Below are positions 7,172-14,825 of a DNA stretch of 21,809 bases, piece by piece. The notes beneath the pieces were generated by a model. That model had not been told where the DNA came from and did not search any database. It saw nothing but the letters and a program-made list of their open reading frames with translations. The translations under genes were made by a program, and so were the position numbers. Each line of letters opens with the position of its first letter. The first letter of the stretch is position 1. The DNA comes from Lachnospiraceae bacterium UBA3638 (GTDB taxonomy: Bacteria > Bacillota > Clostridia > Lachnospirales > Lachnospiraceae), in assembly GCA_002373595.1 (NCBI GenBank), contig DFKT01000099.1, positions 12,827 through 34,635 on the forward strand, read 5' to 3'.

Positions 7172-8492
7172 TGTCAGATACATATGCGATAAACTCGAGA
7201 ACGCGGGGTATGAAGCCTACGCTGTAGGTGGCTGCGTAAGAGACAGTCTCCTGGGTGTTACGCCCAAGGATTGGGACATCACGACATCAGCCCTTCCCGA
7301 AGATGTAAAAAAGATATTCGGAAGGACCATCGATACAGGATTGCAGCACGGAACCGTTACGGTCATGAGAGGCGGTACGGGATATGAAGTGACGACATAT
7401 CGTATCGACGGAGACTACGGTGACGGCAGGCACCCCGACAATGTCCGGTTTACGTCAAAGCTTGAAGAAGATCTCTGCAGGAGAGACTTCACGATAAACG
7501 CGATGGCATACAACGAAAGAGACGGCCTCGTCGATCTCTTCGGAGGATGCGAAGACCTTGAAAAAGGAATAATACGCAGTGTCGGAAGGGCCGAAGAGAG
7601 ATTCGGAGAGGATGCTCTCAGGATGATGAGGGCGATAAGATTTTCTGCGAGACTTGGATTTGCGATCGATGACGAGATCATCCGGGCGATAGACAAGCTC
7701 CATGATAATCTGAAAGCAGTAAGTGCCGAGAGGATCACGACAGAGCTCATAGGGATCATCTGCTCCGACCATCCGGACAGGATCCGTATTGCTTACGAGA
7801 CGGGACTCACTTCAGTGTTTTTCCCCGAGTTCGATAAAGCGATGGAGACCCCGCAGAAGCATATCCATCACAAGTATGATGTGGGAGATCATATCATCGA
7901 GTCGATGAAGAGTATAGCTCCGGACAAGGTGCGCAGGCTATCAATGCTCCTTCATGATATAGGAAAGCCTGAGACTCTTCGTATCGATGAAAATGGCATC
8001 ACTCATTTCAAGGGACACTGTGAGGTCGGCGCCGAAATGGGCAGACAGATCCTGAGGAGATGGAAGCTCGATAACAATACCGTAGACAGCGTGGTAAAGA
8101 TGATAAGATATCACGACTACGGAAATGACTTAAAGCCCACGCCCAAGAATGTGAGACGTGCGATCGCCAAGATCGGCAAGGATCTCTATCCGATGTATAT
8201 AGAAGTAAAACACGCGGACACGCTTGCTCAGAGCGATTACATGAAGGAAGAAAAGCTCGCCGAGTTAAAAGAGTGGAAGATGCTCTATGATGAGATCATA
8301 TCAAAGGGTGAGTGTGTTGAGATAAGAGATCTGGCAATAGGCGGGAACGATCTGATGGAAGAAGGATTTAAGCCAGGTCCTGAGATCGGAAGGATTCTTA
8401 ACGAACTTTTGAAGGAAGTCATAGACGATCCTGCAATGAATACCAAGGAGATACTTATATCCCGTGCGAAAAGTATTTCAAATGAAAAATGA
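7119..8492 (+). CDS. cca: CCA-adding tRNA nucleotidyltransferase with HD domain
   Basis: Class II (poly(A) polymerase-like) nucleotidyltransferase that adds or repairs the 3' CCA of tRNAs in the cytoplasm. With the ATG at 7119, it has 457 residues. The head domain has GGCVRD (37-42), DWD carrying the two metal-binding aspartates (51-53) and RRDFTINAMAY (121-131). A C-terminal HD domain follows, with LLHDIGKPE at about 277-285 and paired histidines before and after it. The start is uncertain. Homologues usually begin a few residues before LPTDVRYI, which would favour GTG at 7143. ATG 7119 is used because it has a weak GGA-type site; both overlap the end of the preceding gene, so coupling is likely. 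The tRNA-Leu at 16962 encodes no CCA and would depend on this enzyme. Confidence 0.92.
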   Translation: MERKTIREVTQKITLPTDVRYICDKLENAGYEAYAVGGCVRDSLLGVTPKDWDITTSALPEDVKKIFGRTIDTGLQHGTVTVMRGGTGYEVTTYRIDGDYGDGRHPDNVRFTSKLEEDLCRRDFTINAMAYNERDGLVDLFGGCEDLEKGIIRSVGRAEERFGEDALRMMRAIRFSARLGFAIDDEIIRAIDKLHDNLKAVSAERITTELIGIICSDHPDRIRIAYETGLTSVFFPEFDKAMETPQKHIHHKYDVGDHIIESMKSIAPDKVRRLSMLLHDIGKPETLRIDENGITHFKGHCEVGAEMGRQILRRWKLDNNTVDSVVKMIRYHDYGNDLKPTPKNVRRAIAKIGKDLYPMYIEVKHADTLAQSDYMKEEKLAELKEWKMLYDEIISKGECVEIRDLAIGGNDLMEEGFKPGPEIGRILNELLKEVIDDPAMNTKEILISRAKSISNEK

Positions 8493-9843
8493 TCAGGAAA
8501 ATAAATACCGCCGCGTGAAGTGTTTTCTCGCGGCGGTAATCAGTATATCCGTATTGACCGCCTGCACAGGAAAGACAGGCGGCAATCCGTCTGCAGGCGT
8601 ATCTGTGCAGAATCCCGGAAACGAAAAGGAAAGTACAGGCATTATCGTCTACGGTATTAATGATTACGATTCCGAAGATACGGCAGTGCTGGTTTCCAAA
8701 GATACCGAGAATAAAACTCTTACATTCTTAAATCTGGATATAGCAAAAAGATATACTCTTTTTTATGACGGAACGACTGTCTTTGCCGATAAACATGGCA
8801 CAGCGATCAGCGTGGATATGTTAAGAATCGGAGACATTACCGATGTCAGATTTTTAAAACCAAAAAAGCACCTGACGAAGATTACGCTGTCAAAGGATGC
8901 ATGGACGACGGATGAAACATCGCGATATACGATCGATAAGATCAAAAAGGAACTCAGTATCGGAGATGAAGTATATAAGATCAGTTCCGATGCGGTATAC
9001 TTTACAGGCAGCGAAGAGATCAAAGGAGAGGATGTTGCGGATGTGGACACTCTCATCTTTGAAGGAATCGGAAATACAGTTTACAGCGTCATCGTGAGCA
9101 AGGGACACGGATACTTACGCGTGGCAGGACAGGAACCATTCGTCGGAGGATGGATAGAAGTCGGGAATAAAGTCATCCTGAAGATCACCGAAGATATGCT
9201 GCTCACTGTACCGGAAGGAACATATGACATTGTTGTCAGTTCTCCCGTTGCAAATGTCACGCGCGAGATGACGATCAAGAGAGGAAGAGAAAGTCTGCTC
9301 GATCTGAGTGATGTAAAGATAGAAGCTCCTAAAAAAGGAACAGTGCTCTTCTCGATATCGCCTGCGGGAGCGCAGCTTTTTATCGACGGCGAGGAGGCGG
9401 ATGCATCCGCTGCAATAGAGCTTACTTACGGTATCCATCAGATCATGTGCAGGAAGGAAGGATACCGCACCGTGACCAGATACATCACGGTAGGACAGGG
9501 AACTGCGGGACTCGATATCGAACTTGAGAAGATGGAAGAAAACGAAAAAGAAACATCGACCGATACTTCATCAAGCACCGAGAATACGCAGCAGCAAACG
9601 GATACGACGAGTACGACATCCACTTCTTATTACAAGATATTTGTTGATTCTCCTGAAGGAGTTGAAGTATATTTCGACGGTGCGTATGTGGGAGTTGCGC
9701 CGTGTTCGTTTAAAAAGTCGGAAGGATCGCATGTCATTACCCTCAGTAAAACAGGCTATTCTACGAGGTCTTACACGGTGACAGTCGACGGAGAGGACCG
9801 GGATGTCACGTTTTCCTTTATCGCACTCGAAGAAAGTGACTGA
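8482..9843 (+). CDS. PEGA-domain lipoprotein
   Basis: 453 residues. A lipoprotein signal peptide ends in the lipobox LTAC (Cys28). A Gly/Ser/Asn-rich spacer is followed by a beta-rich region of about 220 residues that I do not recognise. Then comes a PEGA domain (about 286-340, with SISPAGAQLFIDGEE and GYRTV), a Ser/Thr/Gln/Glu-rich linker (352-382) and a second PEGA domain (about 384-448, with VDSPEGVEVYFDGAYVG and GYSTRSYTV). PEGA domains are common in surface proteins of Gram-positive bacteria and archaea, and their ligands are mostly unknown. The ATG at 8482 overlaps cca by 11 bp. A GTG at 8464 would add six residues, but has no ribosome binding site. Probably anchored outside the membrane. 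Confidence 0.85.
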   Translation: MKNDQENKYRRVKCFLAAVISISVLTACTGKTGGNPSAGVSVQNPGNEKESTGIIVYGINDYDSEDTAVLVSKDTENKTLTFLNLDIAKRYTLFYDGTTVFADKHGTAISVDMLRIGDITDVRFLKPKKHLTKITLSKDAWTTDETSRYTIDKIKKELSIGDEVYKISSDAVYFTGSEEIKGEDVADVDTLIFEGIGNTVYSVIVSKGHGYLRVAGQEPFVGGWIEVGNKVILKITEDMLLTVPEGTYDIVVSSPVANVTREMTIKRGRESLLDLSDVKIEAPKKGTVLFSISPAGAQLFIDGEEADASAAIELTYGIHQIMCRKEGYRTVTRYITVGQGTAGLDIELEKMEENEKETSTDTSSSTENTQQQTDTTSTTSTSYYKIFVDSPEGVEVYFDGAYVGVAPCSFKKSEGSHVITLSKTGYSTRSYTVTVDGEDRDVTFSFIALEESD

Positions 9844-9870
9844 AAAATGTGGATTTTCTGCTAAAAAATC

Positions 9871-9899
9871 TTGACAAATCCGCATAAAAACTATATAAA
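9871..9899 (+). promoter_or_regulatory. Strong promoter of the HU gene
   Basis: Consensus TTGACA (9871-9876), a 17-bp spacer, then TATAAA (9894-9899). The predicted start is near 9906 and leaves a leader of about 58 nt. This near-ideal promoter fits the high expression expected for HU. Confidence 0.85.
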
Positions 9900-9907
9900 T
9901 GTCTATA

Positions 9908-9925
9908 GTGGTTTTGAAAAACCGC
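9908..9925 (+). other. 5'-terminal hairpin of the HU mRNA
   Basis: GTGGTTTT (9908-9915) can pair with AAAACCGC (9918-9925), with one G-T pair and a very tight turn, so the innermost pairs probably open. It starts within a few bases of the predicted +1. Hairpins at the very 5' end are known to stabilise bacterial mRNAs; that role is inferred. Confidence 0.45.
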
Positions 9926-9963
9926 GACTAGCAAATCTTTCATTTAATAGGAGGAGTATTAAA

Positions 9964-10239
9964 ATGAACAAAGGTGAATTGGTTGCTGCAATCGCAAAAG
10001 AGACCGGTCTTTCCAAGAAGGACGCTGAAGGCGCACTTAAGGCTTTCACCGACACTGTAACCAAGCAGCTTAAGAAGGGTGACAAGATCCAGCTCGTTGG
10101 ATTCGGAACTTTCGAAGTTGTTAAGAGAGCTGCTCGTGAGGGCCGCAATCCTCAGACCGGCAAGGCTATGAAGATCAAGGCTTCAAAGGCTCCCAAGTTC
10201 AAGGCTGGTAAGGCTCTTAAGGACGCTGTTAACAAGTAA
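9964..10239 (+). CDS. hup: DNA-binding protein HU
   Basis: 91 residues, the normal size for HU. It is a nucleoid protein that binds DNA as a dimer through two beta-arms. Family features are clear: MNKGELVAAIAKETGLSKKDAE at the start (helix 1 and 2), IQLVGFGTFEVVKRAAREGRNP (the saddle and arm), and the lysine-rich KIKASKAPKFKAGKALKDAV end. The ATG at 9964 has AGGAGGAG seven bases upstream; frames extending further upstream would cross the promoter. Codon use is strongly biased (AAG, GCT, CTT), as expected for a highly expressed gene. It has its own promoter and terminator. Confidence 0.97.
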   Translation: MNKGELVAAIAKETGLSKKDAEGALKAFTDTVTKQLKKGDKIQLVGFGTFEVVKRAAREGRNPQTGKAMKIKASKAPKFKAGKALKDAVNK

Positions 10240-10274
10240 TAGCGATTCCGGCTTAGCTGAAAAGCAAACAAGAT

Positions 10275-10306
10275 TGGGTGCGGCAATCATGTCGCACCCA
10301 GTTTTT
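10275..10306 (+). terminator. Rho-independent terminator after HU
   Basis: TGGGTGCG (10275-10282) pairs perfectly with CGCACCCA (10293-10300) across a 10-nt loop, then GTTTTT. It ends only 14 bases before rqcP, so rqcP is reached by readthrough or by a promoter I cannot see. Confidence 0.85.
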
Positions 10307-10319
10307 ATCGGAGAAAAAA

Positions 10320-10559
10320 ATGAGACTCGATAAATATTTAAAAGTATCCAGACTGATAAAGAGAAGAACGATCGCAAACGAAGCATGTGATGCCGGACGC
10401 GTTAAGATAAATGACAAGGTCGCGAAGGCAGGTACCGAAGTAAAGAAGGGTGACATAATCGCGATAGGATTCGGAGACAAGGAAGTGCGGGCAGAAGTTC
10501 TGGATGTCCAGGAAACTGTTAAGAAGGACGGCGCTGCTGAACTCTACAGACTGCTCTGA
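10320..10559 (+). CDS. rqcP: S4-domain RNA-binding protein RqcP (YabO family)
   Basis: 79 residues consisting almost entirely of an S4 RNA-binding domain (MRLDKYLKVSRLIKRRTIANEACDAG split over the first helices, then GRVKINDKVAKAGTEVKKGD). In Bacillus, RqcP works with RqcH on stalled 50S subunits to add alanine tails to incomplete proteins. Size and place, between HU and the divIC-like gene, match yabO. The ATG at 10320 has the site CGGAG seven bases upstream; a longer reading into the HU terminator is not credible. An Hsp15-like S4 protein is the alternative, but context favours RqcP. Confidence 0.88.
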   Translation: MRLDKYLKVSRLIKRRTIANEACDAGRVKINDKVAKAGTEVKKGDIIAIGFGDKEVRAEVLDVQETVKKDGAAELYRLL

Positions 10560-10564
10560 TTCCG

Positions 10565-10595
10565 CGATAGCGAATGATCAAATATTCGCTTATCG
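10565..10595. other. Imperfect hairpin/dyad directly upstream of the divIC promoter
   Basis: CGATAGCGAAT (10565-10575) and ATTCGCTTATCG (10584-10595) form an 11-pair stem with one bulged base and an 8-nt loop. No T-run follows, and it ends two bases before the -35. It may be a weak terminator for rqcP, or an operator for the promoter at 10597-10625. Confidence 0.45.
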
Positions 10596-10596
10596 G

Positions 10597-10625
10597 TTGA
10601 CATAAATTTATGCACTTGGTAAAAT
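10597..10625 (+). promoter_or_regulatory. Promoter of the divIC-tilS-hpt-ftsH operon
   Basis: TTGACA (10597-10602), a 17-bp spacer, then TAAAAT (10620-10625). The expected start is about 10632, only about three bases before the ATG at 10635, and no ribosome binding site is visible. The transcript would be leaderless or nearly so. Confidence 0.8.
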
Positions 10626-10634
10626 ACAGTTGTT

Positions 10635-10943
10635 ATGGCAAAAACCGTTATCAACAAAAAAAGAGCGCGCTCAGGTGCGATGGGATATATGATCCTCGCT
10701 GTCATGATCCTCGTGATAGCGTTCCTCATCAATATCCAGAGTCTGGACACACGTTCCAAGCTTCGCAATTATTCCGAACAGGAAGAACTCATCAATGAGA
10801 AGATAGAAAGCGAAGAGGCACGTGCACTTGAGATAACGGAGTTTGAAAAGTATTCTCAGACCAAAGCTTACGCGGAGGATCAGGCGCACGAAAAACTCGG
10901 ACTTGTCAAAGAGGACGAGATCATATTCAAAGTTGAAAAATAA
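10635..10943 (+). CDS. DivIC/FtsB-like septum formation initiator protein
   Basis: 102 residues with the simple layout of the FtsB/DivIC family. A basic cytoplasmic start (KKRARS) is followed by one membrane helix (about 17-34), a short extracytoplasmic coiled coil (about 38-70, rich in E/K/L/I), and the characteristic end, KLGLVKEDEIIFKVE. DivIC with FtsL forms a scaffold of the division machinery. Position between rqcP and tilS is the usual one for divIC in Firmicutes. The ATG at 10635 lies right at the predicted transcription start. ATG 10680 is an alternative, but would cut off the basic anchor. The 3' end overlaps tilS by 11 bp. Confidence 0.88.
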   Translation: MAKTVINKKRARSGAMGYMILAVMILVIAFLINIQSLDTRSKLRNYSEQEELINEKIESEEARALEITEFEKYSQTKAYAEDQAHEKLGLVKEDEIIFKVEK

Positions 10944-12252
10944 TTCACTGCTTACCAAAGTAAAAAATCAAATATATAAATTCGATATGCTTAAGAGCGG
11001 CGACAGCGTTGCGGTAGGTGTATCAGGAGGGGCAGACTCGGTTTGCCTCTTATTTTTGCTTAATGAGATAAAAAAAGAAATCAGTTTAGATCTCAAAGTG
11101 ATACATGTTCATCACGGTATCAGAGAGACTGCGGACAGAGACGCGGAGTATGTAGAGAAGCTTGCCGGTAATCTCGGACTGGATATAACGATAGTAAGAG
11201 AAGATGTACCCGCACTTGCAAAGCACCGGGGACTTACGGAGGAGGAAGCGGGCCGCAAGGTCAGATACGAAGCTTTTGAAAAAGCAGGTACAGACCGGAT
11301 AGCTGTTGCACATAATATGAGTGACAATGCGGAGACCATGCTCTTTAATCTCGTACGAGGCACCGGTATCAAAGGCATAAGCGGTATCGCGCCCGTAAGA
11401 GGAAAAGTAATAAGACCGCTCCTTGAAGTATCGCGTGATGAGATTGAGGAGTACCTTAAGGATAACGGCATCGCATGGATGGAGGATGAGACCAACAGCG
11501 TTGACGAATACACCAGAAATATCATCAGGCATCGCATCATTCCCGAAGCGCTCGCCATATCGCCGGGCAGTATAGAGCGCATGAGTGATACTGCAAAGCG
11601 TCTTCGCAGAATAGATGATTTTGTGACAGCGTATGCAAAGGAAGTATCCTCGCGTATCATTAAGACAAACGAAGCCGGAAGTCTGTACATTATAAAAGCT
11701 GATGATCTGACGAAAGAACACATCGCAGTAAGAGAAGCGATACTTTATGATATACTTTTCACTCTTTCACCCCATGCCAGGGATATCACTTCCAAGCATA
11801 TCGATATAGTGATGCAGCTCGCAGAGAGGGACGGCAACAGGAAGGTGTCACTTCCCTTCGGGATAACAGCTGCGAGGAGTTATGACGATATCACGATAGG
11901 CACATGTGATGCGCCGGACAGCATTGAAAATGAGTATACGGTGTTTATCAAATGTGATAAAATAGTCGAAAATGCTCTCCGGATCAGGACGAGGAAAGAG
12001 GGAGACAGTATCCGCTTATCGGACGGCAATGGAGGATTTTTCTCAAAGAGTGTCAAAGCTTACATGATCGACAGCAAGATCCCCGCAAGTCTAAGAGACG
12101 ACATACCGCTGGCCGTAATGGATGACGAAGTGATATGGATCGCGGGAGAGAGGCTGAGCGACGCATATAAGCCGGACGGCACGGGATGTGAAGCGAGATT
12201 GCATATCGTAAATACAGGCGGCAATTGGGAAATGGAGATGGATTATGACTGA
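10933..12252 (+). CDS. tilS: tRNA(Ile)-lysidine synthase
   Basis: Converts cytidine-34 of tRNA-Ile(CAU) to lysidine with ATP, so that it reads AUA; cytoplasmic and normally essential. 439 residues. The PP-loop SGGADS lies at 31-36 (VGVSGGADSVCLL) and is followed by the HVHHGIR motif and TRNIIRHRIIP in the middle domain. The C-terminal TilS domain has the RTRKEGDSIRLSDG stretch. I choose the TTG at 10933, which gives the family's usual opening with about 20 residues before MLKSGDSVAVGVSGG. The ATG at 10987 would remove the first helix. The TTG lies inside the end of the divIC-like gene (11-bp overlap), with no good ribosome binding site, so translation is probably coupled. Confidence 0.93.
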   Translation: MKNNSLLTKVKNQIYKFDMLKSGDSVAVGVSGGADSVCLLFLLNEIKKEISLDLKVIHVHHGIRETADRDAEYVEKLAGNLGLDITIVREDVPALAKHRGLTEEEAGRKVRYEAFEKAGTDRIAVAHNMSDNAETMLFNLVRGTGIKGISGIAPVRGKVIRPLLEVSRDEIEEYLKDNGIAWMEDETNSVDEYTRNIIRHRIIPEALAISPGSIERMSDTAKRLRRIDDFVTAYAKEVSSRIIKTNEAGSLYIIKADDLTKEHIAVREAILYDILFTLSPHARDITSKHIDIVMQLAERDGNRKVSLPFGITAARSYDDITIGTCDAPDSIENEYTVFIKCDKIVENALRIRTRKEGDSIRLSDGNGGFFSKSVKAYMIDSKIPASLRDDIPLAVMDDEVIWIAGERLSDAYKPDGTGCEARLHIVNTGGNWEMEMDYD

Positions 12253-12781
12253 GAGAGTTGAAACAATGATCAGCGAGGCTGATGTTGACAGAAGGATCCA
12301 GGAGATCGGTGAAGCAATCACCAGAGATTATGCAGGAAAATCAGTTCATCTGGTATGCGTACTCAAGGGCGGAAGCTTCTTTATGTGTGAACTGGCAAAG
12401 AGAATAGACCTTCCTGTTTCACTTGATTTCATGTCAGTATCGAGCTACGGAGGAGATACCAAATCAAGCGGCGTGGTAAGGATCATCAAGGATCTCGACG
12501 ATCCCATCAAGGATAAGGATGTCATAGTAGTAGAGGACATCGTGGACAGCGGACGCACTCTCAGCTATCTCCTTGAGCTCTTAAATGATCGCAAGCCGAA
12601 GAGCCTCGCACTCTGCACGCTTCTCGATAAGCCTTCGAGGAGAGTCGTTCCCGTTAATGTAAACTATACAGGTTTTGAGATCCCCGATGAATTCGTTGTC
12701 GGATACGGACTTGATTACGACCAGAGATACAGGAATCTTCCCTATATCGGAGTGGTCAGATTTGATGAGGTAAAAGATTGA
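12245..12781 (+). CDS. hpt: Hypoxanthine phosphoribosyltransferase
   Basis: Purine salvage enzyme that turns hypoxanthine or guanine plus PRPP into IMP or GMP. 178 residues, the usual size. It carries the KGG loop (41-43), the SYGG flexible-loop motif (67-70) and the PRPP-binding VVEDIVDSGRTL (95-106). The ATG at 12245 overlaps tilS by 8 bp and has a GGAGATGG site upstream. The gene lies between tilS and ftsH, as in Bacillus (hprT). Confidence 0.95.
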   Translation: MTERVETMISEADVDRRIQEIGEAITRDYAGKSVHLVCVLKGGSFFMCELAKRIDLPVSLDFMSVSSYGGDTKSSGVVRIIKDLDDPIKDKDVIVVEDIVDSGRTLSYLLELLNDRKPKSLALCTLLDKPSRRVVPVNVNYTGFEIPDEFVVGYGLDYDQRYRNLPYIGVVRFDEVKD

Positions 12782-14619
12782 ATACCAAGACTCCGCAGAG
12801 CAGACCGTTCAGATCATATTTCTTTGTGATGATGGTTTTGCTCGTTATCATTTTTTTCACTTACAATGCAAGGAACAGAAGCCGTACTTATTCATATGAC
12901 TCGATGGTGGCAGATTTAGAGGCCGGTAATGTCGTAGCGGTACGCATTACACCCGATGCCGGAAGCACAACGGGATATGTGTATGTGACACACAAGGACG
13001 GTACGGAAGACAAGCTCTATGTCACGTCGGTATCGGATGCCGAGAAGGAGATAAGGGGATATTCGTACGATCCCATCATCACGGATAAGTCCTGGGAGAC
13101 CTGGATATTTAATACTCTCATTCCTCTTGTGGTTATAGTGTTCGCTCTGGTACTTCTCATATCCGCACTGTTCTCCGGAGCGGGCGGCGGCGGTAACAGC
13201 CATATGATGAACTTCGGCAAGAGTCCCGCAGTTCTCTCGATGGGTGACACCAAGACAGGATTTGCCGATGTCGCCGGCATGAAGGAAGAAAAAGAAGAAC
13301 TAGAAGAGATAGTTGATTTCCTCAAGAATCCTTCCAAATATACCGCATTGGGTGCGAGGATCCCCAAGGGAGTATTGCTTGAGGGAAATCCCGGAACAGG
13401 TAAGACACTCCTTGCCAAAGCAGTTGCGGGAGAGGCTAAAGTTCCTTTCTTAAGCATCTCGGGATCCGACTTTGTAGAGATGTTTGTCGGTGTCGGTGCA
13501 TCAAGAGTAAGAGACCTCTTTGATAAGGCAAAGCACAACGCACCCTGTATCGTATTCATAGATGAGATCGACGCAGTTGCAAGACGCCGCGGTACCGGAA
13601 TGGGGGGCGGACACGATGAGAGGGAGCAGACACTTAATCAGCTCCTCGTAGAGATGGACGGTTTCTCGGAGAACTCCGGTATCATAGTCATGGCTGCGAC
13701 GAACAGAGTCGACATACTTGATCCGGCGATCCTTCGTCCCGGACGTTTCGACAGAAAGGTGACTGTGCAGAACCCCGATGTCAGAGGTCGCGAGGAGATA
13801 CTTGGAGTTCATTCCAGAAAGAAACCCCTCGGCGATGATGTCGACCTCGAGCAGATCGCCAGGACCACAGCAGGATTCACAGGTGCGGACCTTGAGAACC
13901 TCATGAATGAATCGGCCATAGGAGCGGCAAAGAATAACAAAGCCTTCATCTCGATGGAAGATATCAAAAAGGCTTTCGTAAAGGTTGGAATGGGAACGGA
14001 GAAAAAGAGCCGTATCGTTTCCGACAAGGAGAGAAGGATTACTGCATATCATGAAGCGGGACATGCGATCCTCTTCCATGTACTGCCCGATGTAGGACCT
14101 GTTTATTCGGTATCCATCATACCGACCGGTGTTGGAGCCGCAGGATATACGATGCCTCTGCCTGATCGCGACAATATGTTCAGGACCAAGGGGGAGATGC
14201 TGCAGGATATCATGGTCTCACTCGGAGGTCGCATAGCGGAAGAGATCATCTTCGGAGATATCACCACAGGAGCGTCGAGCGATATCAAGCATGCGACGAA
14301 GCATGCGAGGGATATGGTCACAAAGTACGGATTCAGCGACAATATCGGTGTCATCTGCTATGACAATGATGATGACAATGTCTTCATAGGAAGAGATCTC
14401 GCCCATGCCAAGTCTCACAGCGAGGCTGTCGCCGCAGAGATAGACCACGAGGTCAAGGCGATAATCGACGAATGCTATGCAAAGGCAAAAGATATAATCA
14501 AGCAGCACGAGGATATTCTCCACAAATGTGCCGATCTGCTCCTTGAGAAGGAAAAGATCTCTCGCGCTGAGTTCGAAGCTCTGTTTGGAGAAAAAGAACC
14601 GGAACCTTGTGCAGAATAG
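12778..14619 (+). CDS. ftsH: ATP-dependent zinc metalloprotease FtsH
   Basis: Membrane-anchored AAA+ protease that removes damaged membrane and regulatory proteins. 613 residues. TM1 lies at about 12-29, the extracytoplasmic FtsH domain at 30-108, and TM2 at about 109-132. In the AAA module, Walker A is GNPGTGKT (203-210), Walker B ends in Asp262-Glu263, and the pore loop is FVGVGAS. The zinc site is HEAGH (425-429) with a third ligand expected at Asp502. The gene starts with TTG at 12778 within the stop of hpt (TTGA, 4-bp overlap) and has an AGG-type site upstream. Odd point: Asn204 replaces the proline normal in FtsH (GPPGTGKT). It is the last gene of the operon and is closed by the terminator at 14754. 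Confidence 0.96.
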   Translation: MNTKTPQSRPFRSYFFVMMVLLVIIFFTYNARNRSRTYSYDSMVADLEAGNVVAVRITPDAGSTTGYVYVTHKDGTEDKLYVTSVSDAEKEIRGYSYDPIITDKSWETWIFNTLIPLVVIVFALVLLISALFSGAGGGGNSHMMNFGKSPAVLSMGDTKTGFADVAGMKEEKEELEEIVDFLKNPSKYTALGARIPKGVLLEGNPGTGKTLLAKAVAGEAKVPFLSISGSDFVEMFVGVGASRVRDLFDKAKHNAPCIVFIDEIDAVARRRGTGMGGGHDEREQTLNQLLVEMDGFSENSGIIVMAATNRVDILDPAILRPGRFDRKVTVQNPDVRGREEILGVHSRKKPLGDDVDLEQIARTTAGFTGADLENLMNESAIGAAKNNKAFISMEDIKKAFVKVGMGTEKKSRIVSDKERRITAYHEAGHAILFHVLPDVGPVYSVSIIPTGVGAAGYTMPLPDRDNMFRTKGEMLQDIMVSLGGRIAEEIIFGDITTGASSDIKHATKHARDMVTKYGFSDNIGVICYDNDDDNVFIGRDLAHAKSHSEAVAAEIDHEVKAIIDECYAKAKDIIKQHEDILHKCADLLLEKEKISRAEFEALFGEKEPEPCAE

Positions 14620-14639
14620 ACAAAAACGAAGGACTTTCA

Positions 14640-14668
14640 TTGTTAAATTTGTGAAGTTTGGGTATAGT
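14640..14668 (+). promoter_or_regulatory. Promoter-like sequence downstream of ftsH
   Basis: TTGTTA (14640-14645), a 17-bp spacer, then TATAGT (14663-14668). The predicted start is near 14675. The -10 is covered by the dyad at 14660-14677. No credible gene starts before the terminator at 14754-14780. Confidence 0.55.
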
Positions 14669-14677
14669 CTGATACCC
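14660..14677. promoter_or_regulatory. Dyad overlapping the -10 element, candidate operator
   Basis: GGGTAT (14660-14665) and ATACCC (14672-14677) form a perfect 6-bp inverted repeat with a 6-bp spacer. TACCC recurs as GTACCC at 14700 and ATACCC at 14728, each 28 bp after the previous one. A repressor site is possible; the binding protein is unknown. Confidence 0.4.
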
Positions 14678-14784
14678 GGGTGGGTGCTAGTATATAACCG
14701 TACCCCCAATACATTTCGTTTTTTGTCATACCCCAAGAAATACCTTCTCTATGGAAAGCGCCTTCCCCAAGGCGCTTTTCGCTT
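14675..14784 (+). ncRNA. Candidate small RNA or untranslated leader, about 105-110 nt
   Basis: The stretch from the predicted start at about 14675 to the Rho-independent terminator has no ORF with a ribosome binding site. It resembles no RNA I recognise; in particular it lacks the conserved GGAAGCAGCC of SRP RNA. It could be an independent small RNA, the 3' untranslated end of the ftsH mRNA, or an attenuated leader of the GH13 gene. Only the promoter and the terminator support it. Confidence 0.3.
14754..14784 (+). terminator. Rho-independent terminator of the ftsH operon
   Basis: AAAGCGCCTT (14755-14764), a CCCC loop and AAGGCGCTTT (14769-14778) form a perfect 10-bp stem that runs into TTTTC. 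It ends just before the promoter of the GH13 gene. Confidence 0.85.
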
Positions 14785-14787
14785 GTC

Positions 14788-14815
14788 TTGCGGTTTATTC
14801 TATTTATGGTACAAT
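14788..14815 (+). promoter_or_regulatory. Promoter of the GH13 glycosidase gene
   Basis: TTGCGG (14788-14793), 16 bp, then TACAAT (14810-14815) with an extended -10 (TGG directly before it). The predicted start near 14822 is about four bases before the ATG at 14826, again suggesting a leaderless mRNA. Confidence 0.6.
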
Positions 14816-14825
14816 ATTTGGTGAT

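Noticed and set aside
14675..14784. Possible SRP RNA or 6S RNA gene
   Set aside because: The conserved GGAAGCAGCC loop of SRP RNA is absent, and the length and shape do not match 6S RNA; only an unnamed small RNA remains possible.
14528..14824. 98-codon plus-strand frame running from ftsH into the intergenic region
   Set aside because: Starts inside ftsH in another frame, crosses the promoter-like site and the terminator, and has no ribosome binding site.
14751..14825. Longer start (ATG 14751) for the GH13 gene
   Set aside because: The extension would encode the terminator stem and the promoter, and it lacks a ribosome binding site.
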